This document shows positions 1 to 7,635 of a DNA stretch of 9,589 nt, piece after piece. Each line of letters opens with the position of its first letter. Within the stretch, counting starts at the first letter, position 1. A model generated the notes under the pieces. It did no database searches, was not told the DNA's origin, and saw only the letters and a program-made list of their open reading frames with translations. The stretch covers positions 1-9,589 of the forward strand of contig JBCCRH010000229.1 in NCBI GenBank assembly GCA_039208045.1, written 5' to 3'. The stretch is from JBCCRH01 sp039208045 (lineage in GTDB: Bacteria; Bacteroidota; Bacteroidia; Chitinophagales; Saprospiraceae). The position numbers and the translations under genes are program-made.

Positions 1-1096
1 GAACCAGCAACAGCGAGAGCAGGGCCAGCATAAGGTAAGAAATCAGGTCAGCTTTCCGTTTTGCCGCTTTCCTTTTCAATCCTTCCAATCGATCCGCCAA
101 ATGAAAAGCAAACTTTTCTATCCCATAGAAGGTATACAATTCACTCGGCCCACACTCCTGATGCAGCTGAAAATGCAGGTAATTCACCTCGCTCTGCACT
201 ACTGCCTCATCTCTCACCCACTGTTCCAATGGCTGCGAGAGGAGCTGATAAAAACGATCATTGATCTGTGTCTTAGTCTGCGCATCAATAGCTTTGCGCT
301 TAAAGTCAAACAACTCCCCAATATTCACCATCTCTTGAATCGCCTCTTCTGATAAGTTAGGTGCTTGCTCGATAGCGATAATTTTCTGCACCGCCACTTC
401 CTGATGCTTCGGCGCAGCGATCCGCTTAAGATACTCCACATACTTAGGCACTGCACCAAATGCTTCCGCCTCTTTCCATAGCTTCTCCTCTTCCAGCTCC
501 ACCTGCCGACGCTTAGCCATCGCTGCATACTTGCTCCACCGATGCTTGGCATTAAATGCCTCATAGGCAAATGCCGTATGTGCTTCCTGAGCAGCCTCCC
601 AGTCCCCATCAATTTGTAACCGCCGATCCCGCTGCTGGCGAAGCAACTCCACCACCGCCCGCGCAATCTTCGCCAAGCTCGACTGATAGGCCGTAGTCGA
701 AAGCTCCGCGAGTGGCACCTGATTAGCGTCTAGTAGCGCGAGTCGCTCCAAAGGCGTCCCCACTCTAGAGCAATCATCCACTACAATCGGAACAACCAAA
801 ATACGCTTGCACCGATGCGCTACCACAAGCTGCTCCCAAAAATTGGTAAAACTCAACTTCGAGGTCAGCAACTCATGACTTACCAAGCAAAGAATCGCCA
901 GCGTATTGCTCTCCTTCATCCGATTTAAAAAGACCTCACTTTTAATACTTTCAATGGGCTTCGCAACAAGTCCACCAATCGTCACCTCTCGGGCAGCATG
1001 CTTGATGTGCGCTTGCAAGTCCTGCACTAGCCGCTGCTGCGCAGCAGTGTGCAAGCAATAGGAGTGGTATCTCCTGTGGGGGCGTGTGTTTTCCAT
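1..1096 (-). CDS. TIR-domain protein with helical W/Y repeats and a membrane segment (3' end beyond window)
   Basis: The frame is open from ATG 1096 to the window edge (365 residues, C-terminus missing); an in-frame TGA about 10 codons upstream confines the start. Residues ~10-152 look like a bacterial TIR domain: the strand LAILCLVSHELL (66-77), a Trp-Glu pair (W87-E88) where TIR NADases carry the catalytic Glu, the strand RILVVPIVV (98-106), then TPLERLALL and a closing helix to 152. The first half is eroded: the usual opening strand and the Asp/Gly BB-loop are not obvious. Residues ~165-226 hold two copies of a Trp...Tyr..(Y/F)L helical unit (W166...Y178, W207...Y219) common in Bacteroidota effector proteins. 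Residues 244-350 are unrecognised and helical. A basic stretch (341-350) precedes a hydrophobic segment from 351, probably a membrane anchor. TIR domains of this kind commonly cleave NAD+; activity here is inference. It lies 81 bp downstream of the CHAT-NB-ARC gene on the same strand. Confidence 0.75.
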   Translation of the reverse strand, partial: MENTRPHRRYHSYCLHTAAQQRLVQDLQAHIKHAAREVTIGGLVAKPIESIKSEVFLNRMKESNTLAILCLVSHELLTSKLSFTNFWEQLVVAHRCKRILVVPIVVDDCSRVGTPLERLALLDANQVPLAELSTTAYQSSLAKIARAVVELLRQQRDRRLQIDGDWEAAQEAHTAFAYEAFNAKHRWSKYAAMAKRRQVELEEEKLWKEAEAFGAVPKYVEYLKRIAAPKHQEVAVQKIIAIEQAPNLSEEAIQEMVNIGELFDFKRKAIDAQTKTQINDRFYQLLSQPLEQWVRDEAVVQSEVNYLHFQLHQECGPSELYTFYGIEKFAFHLADRLEGLKRKAAKRKADLISYLMLALLSLLLV

Positions 1097-1177
1097 TTTG
1101 ATTTCATTGGGGGATAAAATTCAATATAACAATATTTTTTTGATTTTGCTACCTTAAACTTTACTCATTCAGATGTC

Positions 1178-3550
1178 CTATGGTTTCGAAAAGTAGGAAG
1201 CAATACCTAATCTTTCACTCACCGCTCTTTCTAAGTCGATATACTCTTGCTGCGCTTCGCCTTCTGTAACTTGTACTAGCTTGATATACATGACTCGAAT
1301 AGAATAATACTGATTAATAGTAGTATACATAGCTAGAGCTTGCAACCAAGTTTGTTTGGCTTGCTCTGGAGCCCTCTGCGCCAGCTGCAAATCACCAATT
1401 GACCAGTAACAATTGGCTTGACCAAGCAGGGAACCGATTTTTTCGTAAAGCGGAATAGCTTGGTTGAAAAGTTGCTCAGCGAGCTGGTTGTTGGATTCTA
1501 TAAAAGCGATTTTACCCAAGCTCCTGATGCAATTGGCTTGACCAAGCAGGGAACCGATTTTTTCGTAAAGCGGAATAGCTTGGTTGAAAAGTTGCTCAGC
1601 GAGCTGGTTGTTGGATTCTCGAAAAGCGATGTCCCCCAAGCTCCTGATGCAATTGGCTTCCAGTGCTTCATTATTGATATCCTTAGCTTTTTTATAGGCT
1701 TTGGCTAGGAGACTTCGATCACCGAGGCCGGTGTAGGTGGAAAATTCGATAAAATCCCTTACACGTTCAATCGTCTTTTCAGGCGTATACTCTAGCGCAA
1801 TAGGCAGTATATATTCCAGATTGGCTATTTCTTGGCTTAAAATCGCTATTGCCTGAGCACCATCCGCTCGTCCTGCTTGATCTCCCAGCGCTGCAAGCTG
1901 ATTAATCCACTCGACAAGCACCATCAAATCATCAGTACTAGGTGGGTAATGATCTACGCCGTACTCTCGGATGGGAGCCAGCATCTTAAGTCGCTGATCT
2001 AAGTAAAAGGCTAAGCCTACTCTGATTAGATTACTAGCACCCTCAAGGCCATGGTCAGGAAAAACATCATGTAGCAGCGACCGATGTATCCCATCTGGTA
2101 GCAAGCTGAGGGTGCGGTAAAGTCGCAAGCCTTCAGCAGAAATGCGCCTACCCTGTAGGCTCAGTTCAAGGGAAGTAGCCAGGTTTTTTTGCTTTCCCTT
2201 TGCTTGTCCACTTTGCAGAATAGCAGTCCTTTTTTGTTTCCACCGTTGCAATAAGGTAGCCAAATGATCCTCCAGCTGTGCTTGGTACCCCATCAGGGTA
2301 AGTGCTAAAGGTAAGCCATCTAATAGCAGCAGTAAGGCATTTAAGTTGGGATCATCCTTCAATTCGGGTTGTTGAGCTACTGCAAGGAAAGTAGCTTGAG
2401 CATCTTCAGCAGATAGGGTTTGTAAGCGGATGGGCTTTTCCCAATCTAGTCCAGTAGGAATGGCCCGTCCCCTTATGGTAAGAATCATGCTATTGTTATT
2501 CATACCAAAAATGGTGGCAAGAAAGTGCTCAAAATCAGCTTCGTCATCGCTGCCCATAGGGGTTTCTGCATTATCGAAAGCAATCAAGAAGGGCTGCTTT
2601 TTTAGGGCTTGTAGAACGCGTGCCTCTAGCTGCGGACCTGCTGCTACGCCTAGTACATTTGCCACAGCAAGCACTACTGAAGGGGCAGAGTTGGCTCCTT
2701 CGCAGCTTACAAAAAAGCGCCTGTTGCCATAGCGGCGCTCAAGCTCAGGCGCTTGCATGGCTTTGAGGCAAAGTGAGCTTTTACCAATACCCGGCTCCCC
2801 AGTAATAGCTATGGCCTTAGAGTTCGGCTGATCCAAGGTATGTACAAGCCGTTCAAGCTGCGCTTTTCTGCCAAAGAAAGGACCCACAGCGCGGAGCGTA
2901 TCATTACTCAACCTGCTATGGCTACCTGGTAGCAATATACTTTCGGGGGGGAGCGTAGTGGTAGAATTGATCGCCCATATGCCTTGATCTGCTTTTACCT
3001 TATCTTCTATTGTAATCATACCTCTACCCCTATGCACTAAGATGGGATGTTCTAGCTGCACCGCACCGATCCCTTGCTCAAAGGCTTGCTCACAGTGCTC
3101 TCCTTCATGTAGGGCTTTATAAAAAACTCTGGAAAACTCATAGGCTTGCTTATCTTCCACAGGGCAGTTAGTTGCGATAATAGTAGCTTGCACTCCTGCT
3201 GCTCTCAGTATATTAATTTGCCCCACTGTACAGCATCCATTCAGAATAATCAATTCTAGCTTAGTACATTGTGCTAGCAAATGAGCTAAGCCAGCAGCTG
3301 ATGCTGTACTTTCTTCCAGTTCAATGATCTTATCTCCCGCGTGGCCGCTAAAATGAAAAAGTACTATATCTTTCCGCCATTCAGTCAAACGTTCGGCCAA
3401 TCGCTCTTTGGTCGCTTCGCGATCATCATGCAAATAGAAATGCGCATCTTTGACTGCATTAGCAAATAAGTCCTTGTGGAAGTTGGCTTCCGCTTTTACA
3501 TTCGGCAAGTCTTTCCGTTGGTCTGCGTATGCAAAGAATAATACTTTCAT
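1178..3550 (-). CDS. CHAT protease - NB-ARC (STAND) NTPase - TPR protein, NLR-like
   Basis: This 790-residue protein has the effector-switch-sensor layout of NLR-type proteins. Residues 1-~170 form a CHAT caspase-like domain: His70 in FHFSGHAG and Cys106 in LNGCC give the expected dyad, followed by AGVQATIIATN and a conserved FY.AL..GE..EQAFEQG tail. Residues ~220-420 form the NTPase: Walker A GEPGIGKS (251-258), Walker B FLIAFDNAE (321-329), an ILTIRGR sensor strand (356-362) and GLPLAL (412-417). A winged-helix-like region (~460-535) ends in APIREYG. Residues ~580-751 are TPR-like, with two 40-residue units identical at 38 positions (632-671, 672-711) and a diverged third. I prefer ATG 3550; an in-frame TTG at 3577 would add nine residues upstream of the CHAT strand. 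No signal peptide is seen, so it is probably cytosolic. Family knowledge: ligand binding at the repeats should drive NTPase oligomerisation and activate the protease. Its substrate is unknown and a defence role is inference. Confidence 0.9.
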   Translation of the reverse strand: MKVLFFAYADQRKDLPNVKAEANFHKDLFANAVKDAHFYLHDDREATKERLAERLTEWRKDIVLFHFSGHAGDKIIELEESTASAAGLAHLLAQCTKLELIILNGCCTVGQINILRAAGVQATIIATNCPVEDKQAYEFSRVFYKALHEGEHCEQAFEQGIGAVQLEHPILVHRGRGMITIEDKVKADQGIWAINSTTTLPPESILLPGSHSRLSNDTLRAVGPFFGRKAQLERLVHTLDQPNSKAIAITGEPGIGKSSLCLKAMQAPELERRYGNRRFFVSCEGANSAPSVVLAVANVLGVAAGPQLEARVLQALKKQPFLIAFDNAETPMGSDDEADFEHFLATIFGMNNNSMILTIRGRAIPTGLDWEKPIRLQTLSAEDAQATFLAVAQQPELKDDPNLNALLLLLDGLPLALTLMGYQAQLEDHLATLLQRWKQKRTAILQSGQAKGKQKNLATSLELSLQGRRISAEGLRLYRTLSLLPDGIHRSLLHDVFPDHGLEGASNLIRVGLAFYLDQRLKMLAPIREYGVDHYPPSTDDLMVLVEWINQLAALGDQAGRADGAQAIAILSQEIANLEYILPIALEYTPEKTIERVRDFIEFSTYTGLGDRSLLAKAYKKAKDINNEALEANCIRSLGDIAFRESNNQLAEQLFNQAIPLYEKIGSLLGQANCIRSLGKIAFIESNNQLAEQLFNQAIPLYEKIGSLLGQANCYWSIGDLQLAQRAPEQAKQTWLQALAMYTTINQYYSIRVMYIKLVQVTEGEAQQEYIDLERAVSERLGIASYFSKP
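1411..1650 (-). repeat. 120-bp tandem duplication encoding two near-identical TPR units
   Basis: Positions 1411-1530 and 1531-1650 are head-to-tail copies with an exact 120-bp period, identical at 115 of 120 positions; the first 9 bases recur at 1651-1659. The five differences (1500/1620, 1501/1621 and three in 1511-1514/1631-1634) fall within 15 bp. In protein terms they are Asp/Lys and Arg/Ile swaps plus one silent change in a Gly codon. The period equals 40 codons, so copy-number change keeps the reading frame. This indicates a recent duplication, or homogenisation by gene conversion. Confidence 0.97.
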
Positions 3551-3630
3551 TGGTTCGGGTTTGGCTGACAATAGCAAGCTAACAAAATTTTATCTATTAC
3601 ACCACTTTCTATAGTTTAGCAATGCCCCCC

Positions 3631-4380
3631 CTACTCATTCAACCACCCCTTAAACTCCCTCGTCTTCGCCGCACTGATAAAAATCTCCCGATCCGCAGCA
3701 GGGCGCAGCTCTACCTTGATTCTACTTTTAGACAGCGTGATAATCTTATGAATACTATCGATAGAAGCGATAAAACTGCGGTTGAGGCGATGCCAGTCCT
3801 TGGGGTTGAGCAAGGGTAGGAGGTCGCTGAGCTTGTAGTCGATGATATAGCGGTTGCCATCTTTGGTGCGTAGGAAGACATAGCGGTCTTCGCCTTCGAA
3901 GTAGGCGATATCTTCGGTGGGGACACTCCAGAGCTTATCTCCACGGCTCACCATAAAGCGACGCTGGTAGTCGGGGGATTGGGCCTGCTTAAAATCGGCA
4001 ATGAGTTGGCTGAGATCGGCCGTTTGGGAATGGGTGTGTTGATATTTTTGGAGGGCCTGGGCGAGCTCTTGCTGGTCGATGGGTTTGAGGAGGTAGTCAA
4101 TGCTATTGACTTTGAAGGCTTGCAGGGCGTATTGGTCGTAAGCTGTAGTGAAGATGATGGGCGTTTGGACGTCGATTTGTTCGAATATTCGGAAACTTAG
4201 GTCATCAGCTAAGTGGATATCCAAGAAGATCAAATCCGCTTGGTGCGCTTGGAGCCATGCTACGGTGGCCTTCACGGTATCCAGCTTGGCTAAGATGTGG
4301 ATGTCGGGCTGGATCGCCAGGAGTTGCCGCTCTAGGTGCTCGCGCGCAAAGCGTTCGTCTTCTACAATAAGGATGTTCAT
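3631..4380 (-). CDS. LytTR-family response regulator
   Basis: A 249-residue LytR/AlgR-type regulator of normal length. Residues 1-~115 form the receiver: acidic pocket Glu7/Asp8, phospho-acceptor Asp54 in IFLDIHL, Thr78/Thr79 in FTTAYD, and Lys99 in LLKP. A linker (~115-138) leads to a LytTR DNA-binding domain (~140-248), recognised by DIAYFEGEDRYVFLRT, LLPLLNPKDWHRLNRSFIAS and the I..I.......V.L strand pattern. It should act as a cytosolic transcription factor, phosphorylated by the kinases just upstream. It is the third gene of a minus-strand operon, 34 bp after the receiver-kinase gene. No Shine-Dalgarno is visible before ATG 4380, as is usual in Bacteroidota. The direct repeats at 7636-7667 and 9362-9414 are candidate binding sites (inference from their 21-bp spacing). 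Confidence 0.95.
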   Translation of the reverse strand: MNILIVEDERFAREHLERQLLAIQPDIHILAKLDTVKATVAWLQAHQADLIFLDIHLADDLSFRIFEQIDVQTPIIFTTAYDQYALQAFKVNSIDYLLKPIDQQELAQALQKYQHTHSQTADLSQLIADFKQAQSPDYQRRFMVSRGDKLWSVPTEDIAYFEGEDRYVFLRTKDGNRYIIDYKLSDLLPLLNPKDWHRLNRSFIASIDSIHKIITLSKSRIKVELRPAADREIFISAAKTREFKGWLNE

Positions 4381-4414
4381 GTTGTAGTGCTTTTAGGGTA
4401 AACAGGATGTTGCG

Positions 4415-5419
4415 CTAGGCTAATAGTGGGATCACAGCTTTGTACTGTTGCTCATTTGCTTCTACATATGGCGTTTTATCGGTCAGTAAGGCATATCGTT
4501 CGCATAAATTTTTCCAACCGATCTTAGTACTGTCCGCTTTGTGCGGCCGGGGCTGCAGATTGTTAGTAACCGAAAGTTCTTCTGCATGAGCTACAATATC
4601 AATATGCAAGGGCTGTGCTTCGGAGACGATGTTGTGCTTGAGCGCATTTTCTACCAATAGCTGTATCGAAAAAGGAGGTAGTTTCCGCGTCTTGGCGGCG
4701 GTGTGCAATTCTTGCTTGACGCTCAGCGTAGAGTCAAAACGAATCTGCTGTAAAAAGAGAAAATCTTCCGTAAAATCTAACTCTTCAGCAAGCGACACCA
4801 AGGGAATATCTTTAAACTCCAACAAGCGCCGATACACCCTGGAAAAGCGAGTAGCAAAAATAGTCGCCTTCTCTGGATCAATAGGAATTAAAGAAGTGAG
4901 GATATTTAAGCTATTAAAGAGGAAGTGCGGATTAATCTGATTGCGTAAAATTTCAAATTTGGCTTTTACCTGTTCTTTCTCCTGCTGCGCTGCACGCAAA
5001 ATCAGCTGATCACGCTCGTTGGTCAGCTGCCGCTTGGCCGTTCTCAATTCGTACACCTCTAGCGCTTGCCGGATAATTATTTCCAGCTCTTCTACTCGCC
5101 AAGGCTTGGTGATGTAGTGGTAGATTTTACTCTTATTGATGGCTTCAATAATCGCATACATATCCGTATAGCCGGTGAGTAGTATTCGCACTAAGTCAGG
5201 GTATTTTTGTCGCGCTATTTCCAGTAACTTTGTTCCCTGCATGCCCGGCATGCGCTGGTCGCTGATGAGCAACTGAATGGCCTCTTTTTCCAGAATACCC
5301 AGTGCCTCTTCGCCACTCTCACAGGTTAATACGCGATACTTTCTGCGAAAAATAGAGCGAAAAGCCAGTAAGTTTCCAGGCTCGTCATCTACATAGAGGA
5401 TGGTATATTTATCGTTCAT
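4415..5419 (-). CDS. Receiver domain fused to a soluble LytS-type histidine kinase
   Basis: A 334-residue protein with no signal peptide or membrane segment. Residues 1-~122 are a receiver: Asp11/Asp12, phospho-acceptor Asp54 in ISDQRMPGM, Thr82 in LLTGYT, Lys105 in YITKPW. This receiver subtype is typical of proteins with C-terminal output domains. A coiled coil (~122-157) connects to a LytS-type His_kinase domain: His165 in NQINPHFLFNSLN is the predicted phosphorylation site. The ATPase part has an N-box, LLVENALKHN (254-263, Asn258), VTNNLQP (284-290) and an altered G-box STKIGWKNLCERY, where the family usually has STGIGLKN. Role by inference: the receiver is charged by the TPR kinase encoded upstream and gates phosphotransfer to the LytTR regulator encoded downstream. 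Gaps of 25 bp upstream and 34 bp downstream support one transcript. Catalytic competence is uncertain because of the G-box change. Confidence 0.92.
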   Translation of the reverse strand: MNDKYTILYVDDEPGNLLAFRSIFRRKYRVLTCESGEEALGILEKEAIQLLISDQRMPGMQGTKLLEIARQKYPDLVRILLTGYTDMYAIIEAINKSKIYHYITKPWRVEELEIIIRQALEVYELRTAKRQLTNERDQLILRAAQQEKEQVKAKFEILRNQINPHFLFNSLNILTSLIPIDPEKATIFATRFSRVYRRLLEFKDIPLVSLAEELDFTEDFLFLQQIRFDSTLSVKQELHTAAKTRKLPPFSIQLLVENALKHNIVSEAQPLHIDIVAHAEELSVTNNLQPRPHKADSTKIGWKNLCERYALLTDKTPYVEANEQQYKAVIPLLA

Positions 5420-5444
5420 TGTAAGGTGTTTTGTGATTTAGCAT

Positions 5445-7547
5445 TTACGCAGGCTGCACAGGGATGGTCAGGCAGAAAGTAGTGCCTTTACCAGGGGTAC
5501 TTTCTACTGCTATTTCGCCTTGGTGCTGCTTGATAATACCAAAGCTAATAGACAGCCCCAGACCCGTGCCTTTCCCAACTGATTTGGTGGTAAAAAAGGG
5601 TTCAAAAATACGCTTCCGAGTAGCTTCATCCATCCCCATCCCATTGTCTGAAAAGGTGATTTTTACTAACTTTTCAGGAAGTAGTTCCGTACGTATATCC
5701 ACCCGCCCCGCTCCTTCAATAGCTTGCACACTATTATTAATCAAATTCAGAAAGACCTGATTCAAGCGGCTAATCTTGCAAATAACAGGTGGCAAGTCAG
5801 CAAACTGGGTATTAATAGCAATATCCATCGGGAGATTGCCTTTCATCAGTGCAATGGTGCTCAAAATGCCTTCATTTAGGTCGGCAGGCAAAAATTGCTC
5901 CGACGTATTTCTTGAAAATACTTTCAAGCTATGGACGATATTACGAGTACGTTCGGCTCCCGTTCCGATACTTTTCAGTAAGTCATTTATTTCTGTTCTA
6001 ATCATTGGAAGATCCACCGCAGCACTCGTTGCCAGCAGCTGATCCAATGCGCTTTCGTCATGGGGTTGCTGCTTGAGGTGTTCCAATTCTTCTAGCACCG
6101 GTTCAATTTCCGCCATATCCATCTCTAAGGCATTCAAATTAGCCGCTACAAAATTGATCGGGTTATTAATTTCATGCGCAATACCAGCCGTGAGCTGGCC
6201 CAAAGAGACCATCTTCTCATTTTCAATCAATTGGAGCTGGGCACTTTTTAAGTCTTTCAGCAAGACTTCTTTTTCACTAAGCAGGCGCTGCGTTTGCTCC
6301 TGTTCCTCTTGCAAGCGGTTTAGCGCCTTGCGCTTCACCTGATTCATCCGAAAAGCATAAACCAGGAAGCAAGCCGTGAGTAGTAGACCAACAAATAATA
6401 GATTTCTACGCCGACGCTGCACCAGTTGAGCCGCTTTGAGCGTTTCTATTTCTTTATCCTTCGCAAAGGCTTCAAATTCCTGCTGTGCTGTTTCCAGCTG
6501 GGCATTTACTGTTTCATTGAACAAGCTATCTTTAATTGCTGTGTAGGCTTTATAATTAGTAAAAGCTGCTTCCCATTCTTCCGCTTGCGCGTAAAAGCCT
6601 GCAAGGGCTTTGTACTGGTCGCGAATATTATCGGGGCGATTGACTGCTTGCGCAATACGTAGACTTTGTATTGCATAGTCAATGGCAGTAGCATAGTCCT
6701 TAGTCTGAGCAGCGATACCTGCTGCAGTGTTCAGTGCCATCCCCACTCTTGCTTCATCTTCAGATGCTTGAAAATTGGTAAGCGCCATTTGAGCATAGTA
6801 CTTAGCCTGCGCCAACTGGTCATCTATTAGGTAGGCTTCCGCCAAATTGATCGCTGCGGCGCCAATACCAATAGGGTATTGTTCTGCCTGAAAATAATCC
6901 AGTGCAGGTTGAAGGTATAAAACGGCGCTATCCGTGACGCCCAGGCCGACATACATTCCCCCGATATTGGCATTAGAACTAGCCACAAACCGCTCTCTAC
7001 CAGGGGTAGCTTGGTGAATCGCCAGTGATTTTTTAAAGAGCTCAATGGCTCGGCGCGTCTTACCAATAGTATAGAGCACATTGCCGATACCATTGTACGT
7101 ACGGGCTAGCTCCGTCTGGCTCGCATCGTTATTTTGTCTAATTTGTAAAGCCTGGTTTAGCAAAATAAGGGCCTCGCTATATTCGCCTTGGTGCCGCTTG
7201 AGCACCCCCAATCCATACACCCCATCCGCTACCAGCAAGCTGTCGCCCACTTTATGTGCCGTCACTTTTGCTAGCTGATAAGCAGACTCTGCTTCTTCAA
7301 ACTTGCTCTTGTTCTTTAGCGCCACACCGCGCAGGTAATGCGTCTTGCTAATGAGCTTTGGCAATTGCAACTTATTAGCTAGCGATAACGAACTATCGGA
7401 CAGCCACAAAGCGCTATCAGGAGCCACTCTGCTATAGCGCCCAATCTGCTTGATTAGGCGCTCTATATGGATGCTGTCTCCCGCGATCTGTCCGTAAGAC
7501 AAGCTGCTAAGCACGAGCAAAAGTGATATGCTATAAAGGCGTTTCAT
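5445..7547 (-). CDS. Periplasmic-TPR sensor histidine kinase
   Basis: A 700-residue membrane kinase. Residues 1-~19 are a clear signal peptide (MKR start, SISLLLVLSSLSYG), which fixes the start at ATG 7547. Residues ~25-340 are tandem TPR-like helices (for example GVYGLGVLKRHQGEYSEAL and ARTYNGIGNVLYTIGKTRRA), predicted periplasmic. A coiled coil (~345-375) leads to an RRRR stop and one transmembrane helix (~382-398), then a second coiled coil (~400-440). The HisKA-like region carries His458 in LTAGIAHEINNP. The ATPase has N-box NLINNSVQA (601-609), G1 DNGMGM (634-639), F-box FEPFFTTK (648-655) and G2 GKGTGLGLS (658-666), all intact. It is the first gene of the signalling operon, 25 bp before the receiver-kinase gene. 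The TPR array probably senses a protein or peptide partner, or envelope state; the ligand is unknown. The kinase core closely resembles that of the plus-strand kinase at 7745-9355. Confidence 0.95.
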   Translation of the reverse strand: MKRLYSISLLLVLSSLSYGQIAGDSIHIERLIKQIGRYSRVAPDSALWLSDSSLSLANKLQLPKLISKTHYLRGVALKNKSKFEEAESAYQLAKVTAHKVGDSLLVADGVYGLGVLKRHQGEYSEALILLNQALQIRQNNDASQTELARTYNGIGNVLYTIGKTRRAIELFKKSLAIHQATPGRERFVASSNANIGGMYVGLGVTDSAVLYLQPALDYFQAEQYPIGIGAAAINLAEAYLIDDQLAQAKYYAQMALTNFQASEDEARVGMALNTAAGIAAQTKDYATAIDYAIQSLRIAQAVNRPDNIRDQYKALAGFYAQAEEWEAAFTNYKAYTAIKDSLFNETVNAQLETAQQEFEAFAKDKEIETLKAAQLVQRRRRNLLFVGLLLTACFLVYAFRMNQVKRKALNRLQEEQEQTQRLLSEKEVLLKDLKSAQLQLIENEKMVSLGQLTAGIAHEINNPINFVAANLNALEMDMAEIEPVLEELEHLKQQPHDESALDQLLATSAAVDLPMIRTEINDLLKSIGTGAERTRNIVHSLKVFSRNTSEQFLPADLNEGILSTIALMKGNLPMDIAINTQFADLPPVICKISRLNQVFLNLINNSVQAIEGAGRVDIRTELLPEKLVKITFSDNGMGMDEATRKRIFEPFFTTKSVGKGTGLGLSISFGIIKQHQGEIAVESTPGKGTTFCLTIPVQPA

Positions 7548-7551
7548 ACTA

Positions 7552-7578
7552 CAAATTTAGGGTAATAAATATAACCAA
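7552..7578 (-). promoter_or_regulatory. Candidate Bacteroidota promoter of the TPR-kinase operon
   Basis: Read on the minus strand, TTG (7578-7576) is followed after 16 bp by TAAATTTG (7559-7552), an exact match to the TAnnTTTG -7 consensus. The box ends only 4 bp before ATG 7547, so a transcript from it would be nearly leaderless. The 16-bp spacing is slightly short for the family. A weaker alternative, TATATTTA (7573-7566), would leave a leader of some 15 bases. Confidence 0.45.
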
Positions 7579-7635
7579 TCGCTCAGAGCAGCCCTACTCA
7601 CGCCTCGTTTTTCCAGCATAAACATGCCTATTTCC

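Noticed and set aside
325..666. Minus-strand open frame rich in Arg and Ser
   Set aside because: It overlaps the TIR gene in another frame, and its composition is typical of an out-of-frame shadow.
1034..1047. Perfect 14-bp palindrome CTGCTGCGCAGCAG
   Set aside because: It lies inside the TIR gene, where it encodes Ala-Ala-Gln-Gln, and has no associated site or second copy; probably chance from codon use.
1418..1708. Plus-strand open frame with an internal repeat
   Set aside because: It is the antisense shadow of the duplicated TPR units; its repeat is explained by the 120-bp duplication.
3583..3590. AAATTTTG on the minus strand as a -7 box for the CHAT gene
   Set aside because: One mismatch to the consensus and no TTG at suitable spacing; too weak to annotate as a promoter.
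1162..3641. Shared 10-mer TACTCATTCA at 1162-1171 and 3632-3641, upstream of the TIR and CHAT genes
   Set aside because: The second copy is part of the stop region of the LytTR gene, and the distances to the downstream starts differ; probably coincidence.
7616..7627. Small inverted repeat GCAT-AAAC-ATGC between the divergent genes
   Set aside because: A 4-bp stem is expected by chance and is too short to be a terminator or a convincing operator.
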